IMG/VR virus record: IMGVR_UViG_3300046804_003469
Span: 62,001-126,000 of that record
Strand: one strand, 5' to 3'
DNA length: 64,000 nucleotides
Origin: a virus
In this document: piece after piece, positions 35,905 to 42,683 of the stretch
Layout of the letters: the number at the start of each line of letters is the position of its first letter
How positions within the stretch are numbered: position 1 is the first letter of the stretch
The notes under the pieces: model-generated
The model's database searches: none
What the model saw: only the letters and a program-made list of their open reading frames with translations
Told to the model about the DNA's origin: nothing
Program-made: the position numbers and the translations under genes

Positions 35905-36253
35905 ACCTAATGAATTTGGCAAATCCCTACAAGAATGGTGGGATTCTGATGCGTTTAAAGAACTGCAAAAAAGTCTTGAAGAAGATCGACAACGTGCGGT
36001 AGGAAAGTATTTTATGCTTTCTGAACAAGACAAACTTGATATGGTTCAGGCAATCTGTATTATTATGTGTAATGCAGAAAAAGAAGGAACATCTCATCGT
36101 GGATTGATGGATAAACTTGGAATTTATCCAACTGGTTTCTGGGTAGATCATCTTATGGATGTTCATAATGCCCTTTGGTCTTTCTATCATGACAAAAAGA
36201 AAGAAAAAGAACTTAAAGATGACTTAGATACTCTTGATAATTTCATTAAGTAA
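35897..36253 (+). CDS. Conserved cyanophage protein, 118 aa
   Basis: It overlaps the previous gene by 8 bases. The acidic helical N-terminus MTEPNEFGKSLQEWWDSDAFKELQKSLEEDRQRAVGKYFMLSEQDKLDMVQAICIIMCNAEKEG is followed by SHRGLMDKLGIYPTGFWVDHLMDVHNALWSFYHDKKKE. I recall similar hypothetical proteins in cyanophages. No catalytic motif seen. It is the last gene of the petF operon before an 87-base gap. Confidence 0.7.
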   Translation: MTEPNEFGKSLQEWWDSDAFKELQKSLEEDRQRAVGKYFMLSEQDKLDMVQAICIIMCNAEKEGTSHRGLMDKLGIYPTGFWVDHLMDVHNALWSFYHDKKKEKELKDDLDTLDNFIK

Positions 36254-36340
36254 TGTAACGTGATCCCAAAGAAAACATTAAGTTTATAGATAATCATGTA
36301 TTAGAATGCTAACATTGATGGGACACATCGCAAGAACACT

Positions 36341-36547
36341 ATGACTCTTTCAAAAACTGGATCTGAAACTTTAACAGAGGAAGAATGGAATGAATTGGTT
36401 GCTCTTAAAGATGCAATCACTTATTCTCCACAGACGGTTTCTGCAGAGAAAATGGAAAAGTTTACAGAGTTGATGGTTCGTTCACTTGAAGGTAAGTGTG
36501 ATCCTCCGCCTCCAAAAAACTGGAGAGGTGGACCATTAAGTGAATAG
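36341..36547 (+). CDS. Hypothetical acidic protein, 68 aa
   Basis: MTLSKTGSETLTEEEWNELVALKDAITYSPQTVSAEKMEKFTELMVRSLEGKCDPPPPKNWRGGPLSE: helical with a proline-rich C-terminus. The 87-base gap upstream contains TATAGAT and TTAGAAT but no convincing -35. Function unknown. Confidence 0.65.
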   Translation: MTLSKTGSETLTEEEWNELVALKDAITYSPQTVSAEKMEKFTELMVRSLEGKCDPPPPKNWRGGPLSE

Positions 36548-36555
36548 GTGTGTGC

Positions 36556-36608
36556 CAGTTTTTAAACTGTCCATTGAGTCCTAGTCGCGGCAAAAAGTGC
36601 CGTATAAT
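36556..36608 (+). promoter_or_regulatory. ACTG-box promoter (member 5)
   Basis: The dyad CAGTTT-tt-AAACTG lies at 36556-36569. ACTG at 36566 is 15 bases before CTAGTC. A 16-base spacer forms the hairpin CGGCA-aaaag-TGCCG, and TATAAT follows directly at 36603-36608. It drives the 42-aa membrane protein gene. Confidence 0.55.
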
Positions 36609-36628
36609 ACACAAGTCATCTGAAAACC

Positions 36629-36757
36629 ATGATCACAGGCATTTTTGCATTTGTTGGAGCAATGATTGGTTCCATTTTCATCAATTATGTTCTTCATGCC
36701 AACAATCCAAATTGGGAAGAACCTATTGAAACTAACAAAAAATTGACAAATCTTTGA
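36629..36757 (+). CDS. Small membrane protein, 42 aa
   Basis: MITGIFAFVGAMIGSIFINYVLHANNPNWEEPIETNKKLTNL: residues 3-22 are a glycine-containing transmembrane helix, followed by a short acidic tail. It sits directly downstream of promoter member 5. Function unknown. Confidence 0.6.
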   Translation: MITGIFAFVGAMIGSIFINYVLHANNPNWEEPIETNKKLTNL

Positions 36758-36794
36758 TTATTTTTTAGACTAAAGGAGTAATTTACTAAAACAA

Positions 36795-37040
36795 ATGAAG
36801 TACATCTATCTTGTTGACTACTGGGTTCCTTTCCCCTCTTCCGAATATGGTGGAATGATCAGTGTCATTGCCGAAGATGATCAAGAATGTTTTGATCTTT
36901 TGACTGATCCAAATGCTGAAGCAACATCTGGATTTGACACAAACTATGAAGATCGTGTCATGCCAAATATTGCTAAAGCACCACGATTTGCTCTATTAGA
37001 TGAAGAAGAATCTCGTATTCTTGATGCATTTTTGACCTGA
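36795..37040 (+). CDS. Hypothetical protein, 81 aa
   Basis: A good AAAGGAG ribosome site (36772-36778) precedes the ATG. MKYIYLVDYWVPFPSSEYGGMISVIAEDDQECFDLLTDPNAEATSGFDTNYEDRVMPNIAKAPRFALLDEEESRILDAFLT is an alpha/beta acidic protein whose start reads like a small ferredoxin-like fold. No family recognised. ATGA overlap with the next gene. Confidence 0.68.
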   Translation: MKYIYLVDYWVPFPSSEYGGMISVIAEDDQECFDLLTDPNAEATSGFDTNYEDRVMPNIAKAPRFALLDEEESRILDAFLT

Positions 37041-37195
37041 TGACTACAACAAATGTAACTCATTTAAATTCAATGCTTAGTCAATTAAAAGAACAACATA
37101 AAAATCATGTTGATGCATTGAAAGAAAAAATTAAAGAACTTGAGTATCAAATTAAATTGCTTGAAGACTTCACTAATCGCTTGGATGATCTTTGA
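37040..37195 (+). CDS. Coiled-coil protein, 51 aa
   Basis: MTTTNVTHLNSMLSQLKEQHKNHVDALKEKIKELEYQIKLLEDFTNRLDDL: almost entirely a heptad coiled coil. ATGA overlap upstream and TGATG overlap downstream place it in a coupled series of five small genes (36795-37689). Confidence 0.6.
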   Translation: MTTTNVTHLNSMLSQLKEQHKNHVDALKEKIKELEYQIKLLEDFTNRLDDL

Positions 37196-37371
37196 TGGAT
37201 GATAAAGAATATATCATAATTGAAGTTGAAGCATTCTGGAATCATAGAATGTGTGAACTTGTCACTGAAGATCGATTAGATGATGCAGATGCTCTCTATC
37301 TTGAATACTGTGTTGATGGTGAAGAACCTGAGCATTGGTTGTTCTTAGAGGATCTGCAAGATGTTTGCTGA
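37195..37371 (+). CDS. Hypothetical acidic protein, 58 aa
   Basis: MDDKEYIIIEVEAFWNHRMCELVTEDRLDDADALYLEYCVDGEEPEHWLFLEDLQDVC: strongly acidic alpha/beta. The start shares bases with the upstream stop (TGATG). No family recognised. Confidence 0.6.
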   Translation: MDDKEYIIIEVEAFWNHRMCELVTEDRLDDADALYLEYCVDGEEPEHWLFLEDLQDVC

Positions 37372-37540
37372 AGGTACTGAAGTTTACTACAAACAATTTC
37401 ATGGTTACATTTCGTTTATATGTGACCATTCAGTATCTATTTTAATCAGAAAAGGAAAGCATCCTTCTCAAGATGTAAACCTTGTTGTCTACAAATCTGA
37501 TTGGAAACAAATTCGACTGTTTAAAGAATCTGACAAATGA
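37361..37540 (+). CDS. Hypothetical protein, 59 aa
   Basis: MFAEGTEVYYKQFHGYISFICDHSVSILIRKGKHPSQDVNLVVYKSDWKQIRLFKESDK: all-beta SH3-like appearance (VYYKQFHGYISFI, SILIRKG, NLVVYKSDW). It overlaps the previous gene by 11 bases and the next by four. Reminiscent of small cyanophage proteins. Function unknown. Confidence 0.6.
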   Translation: MFAEGTEVYYKQFHGYISFICDHSVSILIRKGKHPSQDVNLVVYKSDWKQIRLFKESDK

Positions 37541-37689
37541 AATTCTCTGTGACCTACGAACAACCAAAGAAAAAAGGATTTGCTAAGCAAACTGCTGTGT
37601 TTTACAAAATTGAAGATGCCCATTTTTGGCAAGAATATATAAAGAACCAAGGATGCAAAAATATCCAAGTTCTTGCTAATTTTAACTAA
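37537..37689 (+). CDS. Hypothetical basic protein, 50 aa
   Basis: MKFSVTYEQPKKKGFAKQTAVFYKIEDAHFWQEYIKNQGCKNIQVLANFN: basic alpha/beta. ATGA overlap upstream and TAATG overlap with the 342-aa gene. Function unknown. Confidence 0.6.
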   Translation: MKFSVTYEQPKKKGFAKQTAVFYKIEDAHFWQEYIKNQGCKNIQVLANFN

Positions 37690-38717
37690 TGAACTACTCA
37701 AGAATCGTCAAAAACTTTCAAACATTAAATCTTTTTCTGACAGAATTGCAAAACAACATGAATTCTGCAATTCCAGAGATTTATTTAAAACTTCAAGAAT
37801 CGGATAATCAAGATGTTGGACAAGGATTTCTTTCTGACCTTTTTTGGAGTGCATTCAATTTAATTACAACAATCGAAACACTTGAAGGAAAGGAAGTAAT
37901 TGCTTGGTTCTTGGGTGCAATTGTTCAAGATGTTCATGATCATATTGATCAATATCCAAATTTAAATCAATCGATCGAAAGTCTGTATGAGAGGATGGGA
38001 ACTACCATCACTTATTTAAAGGATGATAAGATTTCACCAGTTGTAGATAATCCATCAGCACATTTGGATGATACTTATACTTACAATGGTAAGACATTAA
38101 AAGTATCGGAATTTAATAACTTTGACTTTGTGTATGCATCAAGTGGTTACAATCTTGCTCTCACTGCAGTCAGTAAAGAATGTCAAGCACAAGCACTTAA
38201 AAAGTGTTTCCCATATTGGAAATGGAAGGTTGGATTTTGGTTTGGAGAGAATCCAATGACTAATCCTTGCAAACAATGTAACTGGGGATGTGATGAATGG
38301 GCAGATACGAGGGAGTTTTATGAAGACATGAATCAACCACTCGTTGATTATAATGGAAATAGACTTGCTGATAACATTTACGATTGGGTAAAGAAACTTT
38401 ATGGTAGTCAACCAGCAAGGTTTTATGTAATTGAACCAGTAATGGATGTTAATGCAAGATTTGCATCGCATCAATATCCAGATCAAATTAGAAAGAATAC
38501 ACCCAATGCAGCATTTATTAATGAGTATTGTATGGTTTGGGGAAGAGATGATTTCTTTAATGATTGGAAAGACTTTCCCGATGATGTAGCACAATGGATG
38601 TTTAATGATGTCAATCCAGATGGATTTGTAGATCGTAATGACTTCTATTATAAATGGGGTCTGGATGCTGCTGAATGTATTTGGAGGATTACTCCTCGTC
38701 CTCCTGATCCTAATTGA
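37689..38717 (+). CDS. Unrecognised 342-aa soluble protein
   Basis: A large protein for this block. The N-terminal ~130 residues are helical (FQTLNLFLTELQNNMNSAIPEIYLKLQESDN). A central segment holds a Cys cluster, WFGENPMTNPCKQCNWGCDEWADTREF, that could bind metal. The C-terminal half is Asp/Asn/Trp-rich (WGRDDFFNDWKDFPDDVAQWMFNDVNPDGFVDRNDFYYKWGLDAAECIW). No signal peptide or known catalytic motif. Starting in TAATG, it is translated with the preceding small genes. It could be a structural or host-interaction protein. I do not recognise a family. Confidence 0.7.
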   Translation: MNYSRIVKNFQTLNLFLTELQNNMNSAIPEIYLKLQESDNQDVGQGFLSDLFWSAFNLITTIETLEGKEVIAWFLGAIVQDVHDHIDQYPNLNQSIESLYERMGTTITYLKDDKISPVVDNPSAHLDDTYTYNGKTLKVSEFNNFDFVYASSGYNLALTAVSKECQAQALKKCFPYWKWKVGFWFGENPMTNPCKQCNWGCDEWADTREFYEDMNQPLVDYNGNRLADNIYDWVKKLYGSQPARFYVIEPVMDVNARFASHQYPDQIRKNTPNAAFINEYCMVWGRDDFFNDWKDFPDDVAQWMFNDVNPDGFVDRNDFYYKWGLDAAECIWRITPRPPDPN

Positions 38718-38720
38718 TGT

Positions 38721-38954
38721 ATGAAAAATAAAAATGCTTGGAGATGGTGGGCAAAAGCACTTGGAGAAAAAGCATCAAAAAATGACAGAGAATCAGATCA
38801 CATTGCTCTTATACGGACTATTATATTCAGTACTTATCTCATTACCAATATTTTTATTTGTGCGGGCGTCATAAGGCATTGGAACGATAAATACATAAAA
38901 AACGAAATAAATGAGAACGTTTCAAGAGTTTCAAGAACAAATCCAGAAAGGTAG
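38721..38954 (+). CDS. Conserved cyanophage membrane protein, 77 aa
   Basis: MKNKNAWRWWAKALGEKASKNDRESDHIALIRTIIFSTYLITNIFICAGVIRHWNDKYIK: an amphipathic N-terminus with Trp, then a transmembrane helix (residues ~30-51). The 'NAWRWWAKALGEKAS..DRE.DHIALIRT' sequence is familiar from T4-like cyanophages. Its end overlaps the next gene by 44 bases and contains that gene's late promoter. Confidence 0.72.
   Translation: MKNKNAWRWWAKALGEKASKNDRESDHIALIRTIIFSTYLITNIFICAGVIRHWNDKYIKNEINENVSRVSRTNPER
38886..38893 (+). promoter_or_regulatory. Late promoter GATAAATA
   Basis: This seven-of-eight match to TATAAATA lies 18 bases before the start of the 166-aa basic protein, within the 3' end of the membrane protein gene. 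It suggests that the 166-aa protein is a late product, perhaps virion-associated. Confidence 0.5.
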
Positions 38955-39411
38955 AGTTATTTCTCCAGAGATACTATCTCCAGAGCAAAATCGTGCCAAA
39001 AGAGAAGCAGCAGCAAATAAGCAAAGAAAATTAACACATAAGAAATTAGCAAGAATTGGTACTCAAGGAACTAATCGTCATATTAAGACGATGAAAAAGG
39101 TTGTGTCACCATACCATAGTCATGGTACACAAGATTCTGAACATAGTAGTTATCATTACAATTCACCAGTTTATGAAGATCTTACAGCACAAGAGTTTGG
39201 TACTGCTCAACAAAGATTCCAACAATCTTCACAAGCAAAATTAGCAGCAAAAAGACAATCAGCACAAAAAGATCCAAAACAAAGATCTGCACAGTATGCT
39301 GACATACAAAGAAGTAAAATTGAACAACAAAAGGCAAAATCAGCATCTTTAAGTAAAAGATCAATGCGTTCGGGAAATACTCCAGATGAAGAGGAAACTG
39401 AAAACAATTGA
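38911..39411 (+). CDS. Basic, Gln/Lys/Ser-rich protein, 166 aa (possible virion protein)
   Basis: It begins MRTFQEFQEQIQKGRVISPEILSPEQNRAKREAAANKQRKLTHKKLARIGTQGTNRHIKTMKKVV, very basic. A Gln/Ala/Lys-rich middle and an acidic end (PDEEETENN) follow. The MRTFQEF start is typical of small structural or host-DNA-associated proteins in cyanophages. A late promoter supports late expression. No enzymatic motif. The -35 of the next promoter overlaps its stop codon. Confidence 0.68.
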   Translation: MRTFQEFQEQIQKGRVISPEILSPEQNRAKREAAANKQRKLTHKKLARIGTQGTNRHIKTMKKVVSPYHSHGTQDSEHSSYHYNSPVYEDLTAQEFGTAQQRFQQSSQAKLAAKRQSAQKDPKQRSAQYADIQRSKIEQQKAKSASLSKRSMRSGNTPDEEETENN

Positions 39412-39436
39412 CATTCTAAATACCACATACTATAAT
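39408..39436 (+). promoter_or_regulatory. Consensus sigma70 promoter TTGACA-N17-TATAAT
   Basis: Both hexamers are perfect with an exact 17-base spacer (39408-39413 and 39431-39436). It lacks the ACTG box found at other promoters. It should be a strong early promoter for the gene at 39459. Confidence 0.85.
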
Positions 39437-39458
39437 ATTCTTAATTGAAAGTAAAACC

Positions 39459-39599
39459 ATGACATTGAGAACTTATGTTACCAAATCAGGAACCACTTTT
39501 GAGTGGGAAGAAACTGAAGAAGTAATTCAAGCAGTCAAAGAACTTCATTCACATAAAAACAAAACAGTGATACAAAATGAAAAAACTGAGACTTTTTAA
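39459..39599 (+). CDS. Hypothetical protein, 46 aa
   Basis: MTLRTYVTKSGTTFEWEETEEVIQAVKELHSHKNKTVIQNEKTETF: small beta hairpin then helix. It lies directly behind the best promoter in the window and overlaps the next gene by 23 bases. A strongly expressed early peptide of unknown function. Confidence 0.62.
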   Translation: MTLRTYVTKSGTTFEWEETEEVIQAVKELHSHKNKTVIQNEKTETF

Positions 39600-39963
39600 T
39601 TTTACATTTTGGCAAGTTGTAGTTGGACTTCTTGTTTATTATACAACAGTAAAAAATGTCTTTTGGGTTTCAATTTTATTGAGCGTTTATGCATGGATGT
39701 TTTTTATATCTGCTGTGTTGGTTACAATTAAAAAAAATCAACACAAAATGCATTATGATTATTTAAAGATTCTTGGTCGGGTACTACAACCACTTGAAAT
39801 TTTATTCTCCATCTTTTATGGTGCAGTTTGTATTTCCTGGGGTTACCCAATCATTGGATCACTTTTAATTCTTGGTAATGTACTCAGTGCTTATGTTGTG
39901 TGGAGTGGAAAGAAACTTTCACTCAAACATAACGAACAAAATCAAAAATTGTCGTCTATCTAG
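39577..39963 (+). CDS. Polytopic membrane protein, 128 aa
   Basis: Three to four hydrophobic helices: LFNFTFWQVVVGLLVYYTT, VFWVSILLSVYAWMFFISAVLVTI, IFYGAVCISWGYPIIGSLLILGNVLSAYVVWSG. The C-terminal tail is basic and polar (KKLSLKHNEQNQKLSSI). It overlaps the upstream gene. It may be an inner-membrane effector. No family recognised. Confidence 0.68.
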   Translation: MKKLRLFNFTFWQVVVGLLVYYTTVKNVFWVSILLSVYAWMFFISAVLVTIKKNQHKMHYDYLKILGRVLQPLEILFSIFYGAVCISWGYPIIGSLLILGNVLSAYVVWSGKKLSLKHNEQNQKLSSI

Positions 39964-39972
39964 GTAAAAATT

Positions 39973-40173
39973 ATGCAATTTGTTCCAGGTCAAAGACTCT
40001 ACAAGTTAAACCCTGATACGGTTAAAACTTTAGATGATATGAAAAAAGTGCTCGCAGGTATGGATATTATCATGCACGAGTCTGCTCCAAACTATCAAGC
40101 ATTAAAGGAATATTTTACGATTGAATTTAATCCTCCACAAAATGCAATGCATATTCCCATGAATCCTCAATGA
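39973..40173 (+). CDS. Hypothetical protein, 66 aa
   Basis: MQFVPGQRLYKLNPDTVKTLDDMKKVLAGMDIIMHESAPNYQALKEYFTIEFNPPQNAMHIPMNPQ: alpha/beta soluble. ATGA overlap with the next gene. Function unknown. Confidence 0.62.
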   Translation: MQFVPGQRLYKLNPDTVKTLDDMKKVLAGMDIIMHESAPNYQALKEYFTIEFNPPQNAMHIPMNPQ

Positions 40174-40358
40174 CTGATAAGGAATTTGATGCTTGGTTTG
40201 AAGAATTGGAAGGTTATTCTTTCCGTTCTGAAAGGTTTTATGATGACTTCGATTATGCATCAAAAACAAAGGATTACAAAATAATCATTCAGTGGTTGAA
40301 AACTGCATTTGAAACGGGTTATGAGGTAGGGCAACAAATTTATGGTGGAACAGAATGA
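40170..40358 (+). CDS. Hypothetical acidic aromatic protein, 62 aa
   Basis: MTDKEFDAWFEELEGYSFRSERFYDDFDYASKTKDYKIIIQWLKTAFETGYEVGQQIYGGTE. The motif FRSE.FY.D...(A/V)...D......WL..AF.TGY..G recurs in the gene at 42224-42451 (FRSEWFYGDCAVEDLKTREDLLRKWLHSAFLTGYNTGR). The two are therefore paralogues about 2 kb apart. Function unknown. Confidence 0.66.
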   Translation: MTDKEFDAWFEELEGYSFRSERFYDDFDYASKTKDYKIIIQWLKTAFETGYEVGQQIYGGTE

Positions 40359-40573
40359 ATACATGTGATAGGTTTCCCTACCAAAACTTTCCCATTCGAT
40401 TAGAATATAAAGAAATAAAAGATAAAAAATTGTGCTTTTTTGAATGCGAAGAACATTTAAAAAAGTACATTAATAGGCATAAATTAAAAACAAAAGATTT
40501 AACAATTGAATATAAGAGTGATAAAGTTAAATCTAAGTCTGTAAGAAAAACTAAAAAAGCAGACACTTTATGA
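40355..40573 (+). CDS. Hypothetical basic protein, 72 aa
   Basis: MNTCDRFPYQNFPIRLEYKEIKDKKLCFFECEEHLKKYINRHKLKTKDLTIEYKSDKVKSKSVRKTKKADTL. It has a Lys-rich C-terminus and two Cys near the middle. It may bind nucleic acid through charge alone. The stop adjoins promoter member 6. Confidence 0.62.
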   Translation: MNTCDRFPYQNFPIRLEYKEIKDKKLCFFECEEHLKKYINRHKLKTKDLTIEYKSDKVKSKSVRKTKKADTL

Positions 40574-40617
40574 ACTGGCACAACACAGTTGCCAATCAAT
40601 CAATTCTCAAGTAAAAT
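40574..40617 (+). promoter_or_regulatory. ACTG-box promoter (member 6)
   Basis: ACTGGCACA at 40574 lies 15 bases before TTGCCA (40589-40594). A 17-base spacer leads to TAAAAT (40612-40617). It starts immediately after the preceding stop codon. It would transcribe the long overlapping operon beginning at 40645. Confidence 0.6.
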
Positions 40618-40644
40618 TTATTTGTAGTCAACCCTTGCATTGAC

Positions 40645-40821
40645 ATGACACCATCAAAGCTTAATTTTCCAGAACGTTCTGGATGGGTATGCTACCTGTT
40701 CGGTAATCGTCCTGGTGGAGGAGGAATTACTTACTACCCCAATAAAGGTAGAGTTCCTAATCGATTTGTTCGATTCATGATGCGTATTTGTTTTGATTGT
40801 GTGTGGGTGCGCGAACGATGA
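40645..40821 (+). CDS. Hypothetical basic protein, 58 aa
   Basis: MTPSKLNFPERSGWVCYLFGNRPGGGGITYYPNKGRVPNRFVRFMMRICFDCVWVRER: glycine- and arginine-rich with a CFDC pair. First gene of an operon of about 17 coupled genes (40645-45289) behind promoter member 6. ATGA overlap with the next gene. Confidence 0.6.
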   Translation: MTPSKLNFPERSGWVCYLFGNRPGGGGITYYPNKGRVPNRFVRFMMRICFDCVWVRER

Positions 40822-40982
40822 AAATCATTCGTATGACGACGGTTTTCTTGTTTGCAACTCTTATCGGATTCGTTGTTAGATATAATTTAAGCGAAGAAAA
40901 GACACCGCAACATACTTCAACGGTGTCTGGATCTTCTGGAGAACTTATTTGTAACTCTTCTTGCACCGTAAAACAACAATGA
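40818..40982 (+). CDS. Small membrane-anchored protein, 54 aa
   Basis: MKIIRMTTVFLFATLIGFVVRYNLSEEKTPQHTSTVSGSSGELICNSSCTVKQQ: an N-terminal transmembrane or signal segment (residues 5-20), then a short exported-type domain with a Cys pair. No lipobox. It overlaps the next, also membrane-anchored, gene. The pair could act together in the periplasm. Confidence 0.6.
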   Translation: MKIIRMTTVFLFATLIGFVVRYNLSEEKTPQHTSTVSGSSGELICNSSCTVKQQ

Positions 40983-41272
40983 GTTTTTCTAAAACTGTCT
41001 CTGTTTGTGCTGCACTCGCAAGCATTTTCGCTGCAGGTACTGCTGGTTGGAAATTGGCGCAAGAAAGTCAAATGAAACCAGAACAAGACACTACAATAAA
41101 ATACGAAGAACGTATTAATGAACTTCAGCAGCAAGTTTCGAATCTTCAACAGCAAGCAATTAATAATACTACCACATCATTACCTCAACTTCAACCTCAA
41201 CCTCAAATTCAAACACAAATTCTTCCTCCACCACCCCCAGTACAACAACCTTCAGAACCACAACAACCATGA
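40979..41272 (+). CDS. Membrane-anchored coiled-coil, Pro/Gln-rich protein, 97 aa
   Basis: ATG 40979 gives an N-terminal hydrophobic segment (VSVCAALASIFAAGTAGWKLA), a coiled coil (YEERINELQQQVSNLQQQA) and a Pro/Gln-rich tail (LPQLQPQPQ..., PPPPPVQQPSEPQQP). The anchor-coil-proline layout resembles spanin or cell-envelope spanning proteins, but no lipoprotein partner motif is present, so this is only a suggestion. ATGA overlaps on both sides. Confidence 0.63.
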   Translation: MSFSKTVSVCAALASIFAAGTAGWKLAQESQMKPEQDTTIKYEERINELQQQVSNLQQQAINNTTTSLPQLQPQPQIQTQILPPPPPVQQPSEPQQP

Positions 41273-41556
41273 AATTGATTAAATTATCACATCGTTATGA
41301 TTTTGGACATGATTGGTATGCTCAAATATTAAAAGGTAAAAACTGGTCATTATTTCAAGTATCGGTAGGATGGTGTGATTATCCTATGTGGCCTTTTATT
41401 CAAATTAAGACGGGAACTGGTCATGGTTTGAGTATTTTATTTTGGGCATATAGGTTTGGTTTGGACATTGATGTTTTCTCACGTACTTGGAATTGGGACA
41501 ATTGTGTAGACATTGAAGAGTATGATGCTATGTTCCCTGTGGAGGAAGAAGAATGA
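41269..41556 (+). CDS. Aromatic-rich hypothetical protein, 95 aa
   Basis: MKLIKLSHRYDFGHDWYAQILKGKNWSLFQVSVGWCDYPMWPFIQIKTGTGHGLSILFWAYRFGLDIDVFSRTWNWDNCVDIEEYDAMFPVEEEE. It has about eight Trp, a beta-rich body and a Glu tail. Similar Trp/Tyr-rich proteins recur along this operon (44171, 44790). Function unknown. Confidence 0.62.
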   Translation: MKLIKLSHRYDFGHDWYAQILKGKNWSLFQVSVGWCDYPMWPFIQIKTGTGHGLSILFWAYRFGLDIDVFSRTWNWDNCVDIEEYDAMFPVEEEE

Positions 41557-41807
41557 GATTTCGTAACATAGAGTTCCGTTGGAGCAAACACAACAACAAG
41601 TATGAACTCGTCAAGTGGAATGAATCTCCAAATAGTGACACTTGTTATGTGATTGCCTTCTTTGATAAAGACAAAGAGGGTTATGATATGAGAACCGTAG
41701 GTGATAGGTTCTTTGAGGATAAAGATGCGTGGGTCGTGGGTAAGTATGCTCTGGAATTTCTAAATGCTATCTTTGATATTGAGAAAGAAGAAGAGGAACT
41801 GCGATGA
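41553..41807 (+). CDS. Hypothetical protein, 84 aa
   Basis: MRFRNIEFRWSKHNNKYELVKWNESPNSDTCYVIAFFDKDKEGYDMRTVGDRFFEDKDAWVVGKYALEFLNAIFDIEKEEEELR: beta strands then a helix with an acidic end, the general layout of a small single-domain protein. ATGA overlaps on both sides. Confidence 0.62.
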   Translation: MRFRNIEFRWSKHNNKYELVKWNESPNSDTCYVIAFFDKDKEGYDMRTVGDRFFEDKDAWVVGKYALEFLNAIFDIEKEEEELR

Positions 41808-41989
41808 CTGAACGAGTAAAATTCGCACAAGTATCCAGAGTAATCTGCCCCAAGACAGGTATTCATTATCTTGATGCGATTGATGTAAATGGTATTCACT
41901 GGTTAGCACAGATGGAAACTGATGTGGAAAAGTGGATTACATATAAAGAGTTCTGGTATCAAGACCCACAGCAACCTTTGGACTTATGA
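41804..41989 (+). CDS. Hypothetical protein, 61 aa
   Basis: MTERVKFAQVSRVICPKTGIHYLDAIDVNGIHWLAQMETDVEKWITYKEFWYQDPQQPLDL: all-beta N-terminus with 'GIHYLDAIDVNGIHWLAQM'. Unknown family. Coupled by ATGA overlaps. Confidence 0.6.
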   Translation: MTERVKFAQVSRVICPKTGIHYLDAIDVNGIHWLAQMETDVEKWITYKEFWYQDPQQPLDL

Positions 41990-42231
41990 ATAACGATTGG
42001 AAACCAATTGGAATCAACGAAGGGCAGGGTTCCAATACAATATCTTCATATTCTACTTGGGATTTTATGAGAATTGAACAACCAAAACGCATTTGTCGTT
42101 GTGATTTGTTTGGACAGGGACAAATGGTAATCAGTTTTTATGATGACCAATCTAGCCCTGTTCCCAATCGTTGGGTTAGATTTTGGACACGAGTATTCTT
42201 CAATAGTAAATGGAACTTTGAAAATGACTAA
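41986..42231 (+). CDS. Hypothetical protein, 81 aa
   Basis: MNNDWKPIGINEGQGSNTISSYSTWDFMRIEQPKRICRCDLFGQGQMVISFYDDQSSPVPNRWVRFWTRVFFNSKWNFEND: beta-rich with a CRC motif and many aromatics. It overlaps the following gene by 8 bases. Confidence 0.6.
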   Translation: MNNDWKPIGINEGQGSNTISSYSTWDFMRIEQPKRICRCDLFGQGQMVISFYDDQSSPVPNRWVRFWTRVFFNSKWNFEND

Positions 42232-42451
42232 ACATCCTACATCAGAATGGGAGTGGGAAGATACTGCCGAAGTCGCATTTCAGGAATGGTTCAACGACCT
42301 TTATACTCCTTATACCTTTCGTTCAGAATGGTTTTATGGAGATTGTGCCGTAGAAGACCTGAAAACTCGTGAGGATTTGTTGAGAAAGTGGTTGCATTCT
42401 GCCTTCCTTACAGGTTATAATACTGGGAGATGTTCCAAGATCGATGACTGA
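42224..42451 (+). CDS. Hypothetical protein, 75 aa (paralogue of 40170-40358)
   Basis: ATG 42224 is preferred over a far-upstream start that would bury it in the previous gene. MTKHPTSEWEWEDTAEVAFQEWFNDLYTPYTFRSEWFYGDC...LRKWLHSAFLTGYNTGRCSKIDD. It shares the FRSE.FY.D and WL..AF.TGY..G motifs with the 62-aa protein at 40170-40358. Function unknown. Confidence 0.62.
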   Translation: MTKHPTSEWEWEDTAEVAFQEWFNDLYTPYTFRSEWFYGDCAVEDLKTREDLLRKWLHSAFLTGYNTGRCSKIDD

Positions 42452-42683
42452 AAAACCAGATTACATAAAGATCATAGAAGAGTGGGCAGAGAAGAATAAA
42501 CCACCAAGTCTTTATGAGTTAATTTGGGAAGAAGTTGGAAAGAAAGTAGGATATGGTATTGACTGTGATGTGATGTCTGATAGACTTGTAGATATTGTTG
42601 CTGGATGGTTGCCTCCATCTCACGATACAAACTCTTATGAATGGGAAAAGTGTCTGAAACTTATGCAGGAGAAACTGCGATGA
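42444..42683 (+). CDS. Hypothetical acidic protein, 79 aa
   Basis: MTEKPDYIKIIEEWAEKNKPPSLYELIWEEVGKKVGYGIDCDVMSDRLVDIVAGWLPPSHDTNSYEWEKCLKLMQEKLR: helical, ending in a Trp-containing acidic segment. ATGA coupling to the 207-aa gene. Confidence 0.6.
   Translation: MTEKPDYIKIIEEWAEKNKPPSLYELIWEEVGKKVGYGIDCDVMSDRLVDIVAGWLPPSHDTNSYEWEKCLKLMQEKLR

Noticed and set aside
40818-41272. Spanin pair
   Set aside because: Two overlapping membrane-anchored proteins with a coiled coil and Pro-rich tail look suggestive, but neither has a lipobox and no holin or endolysin is next to them.
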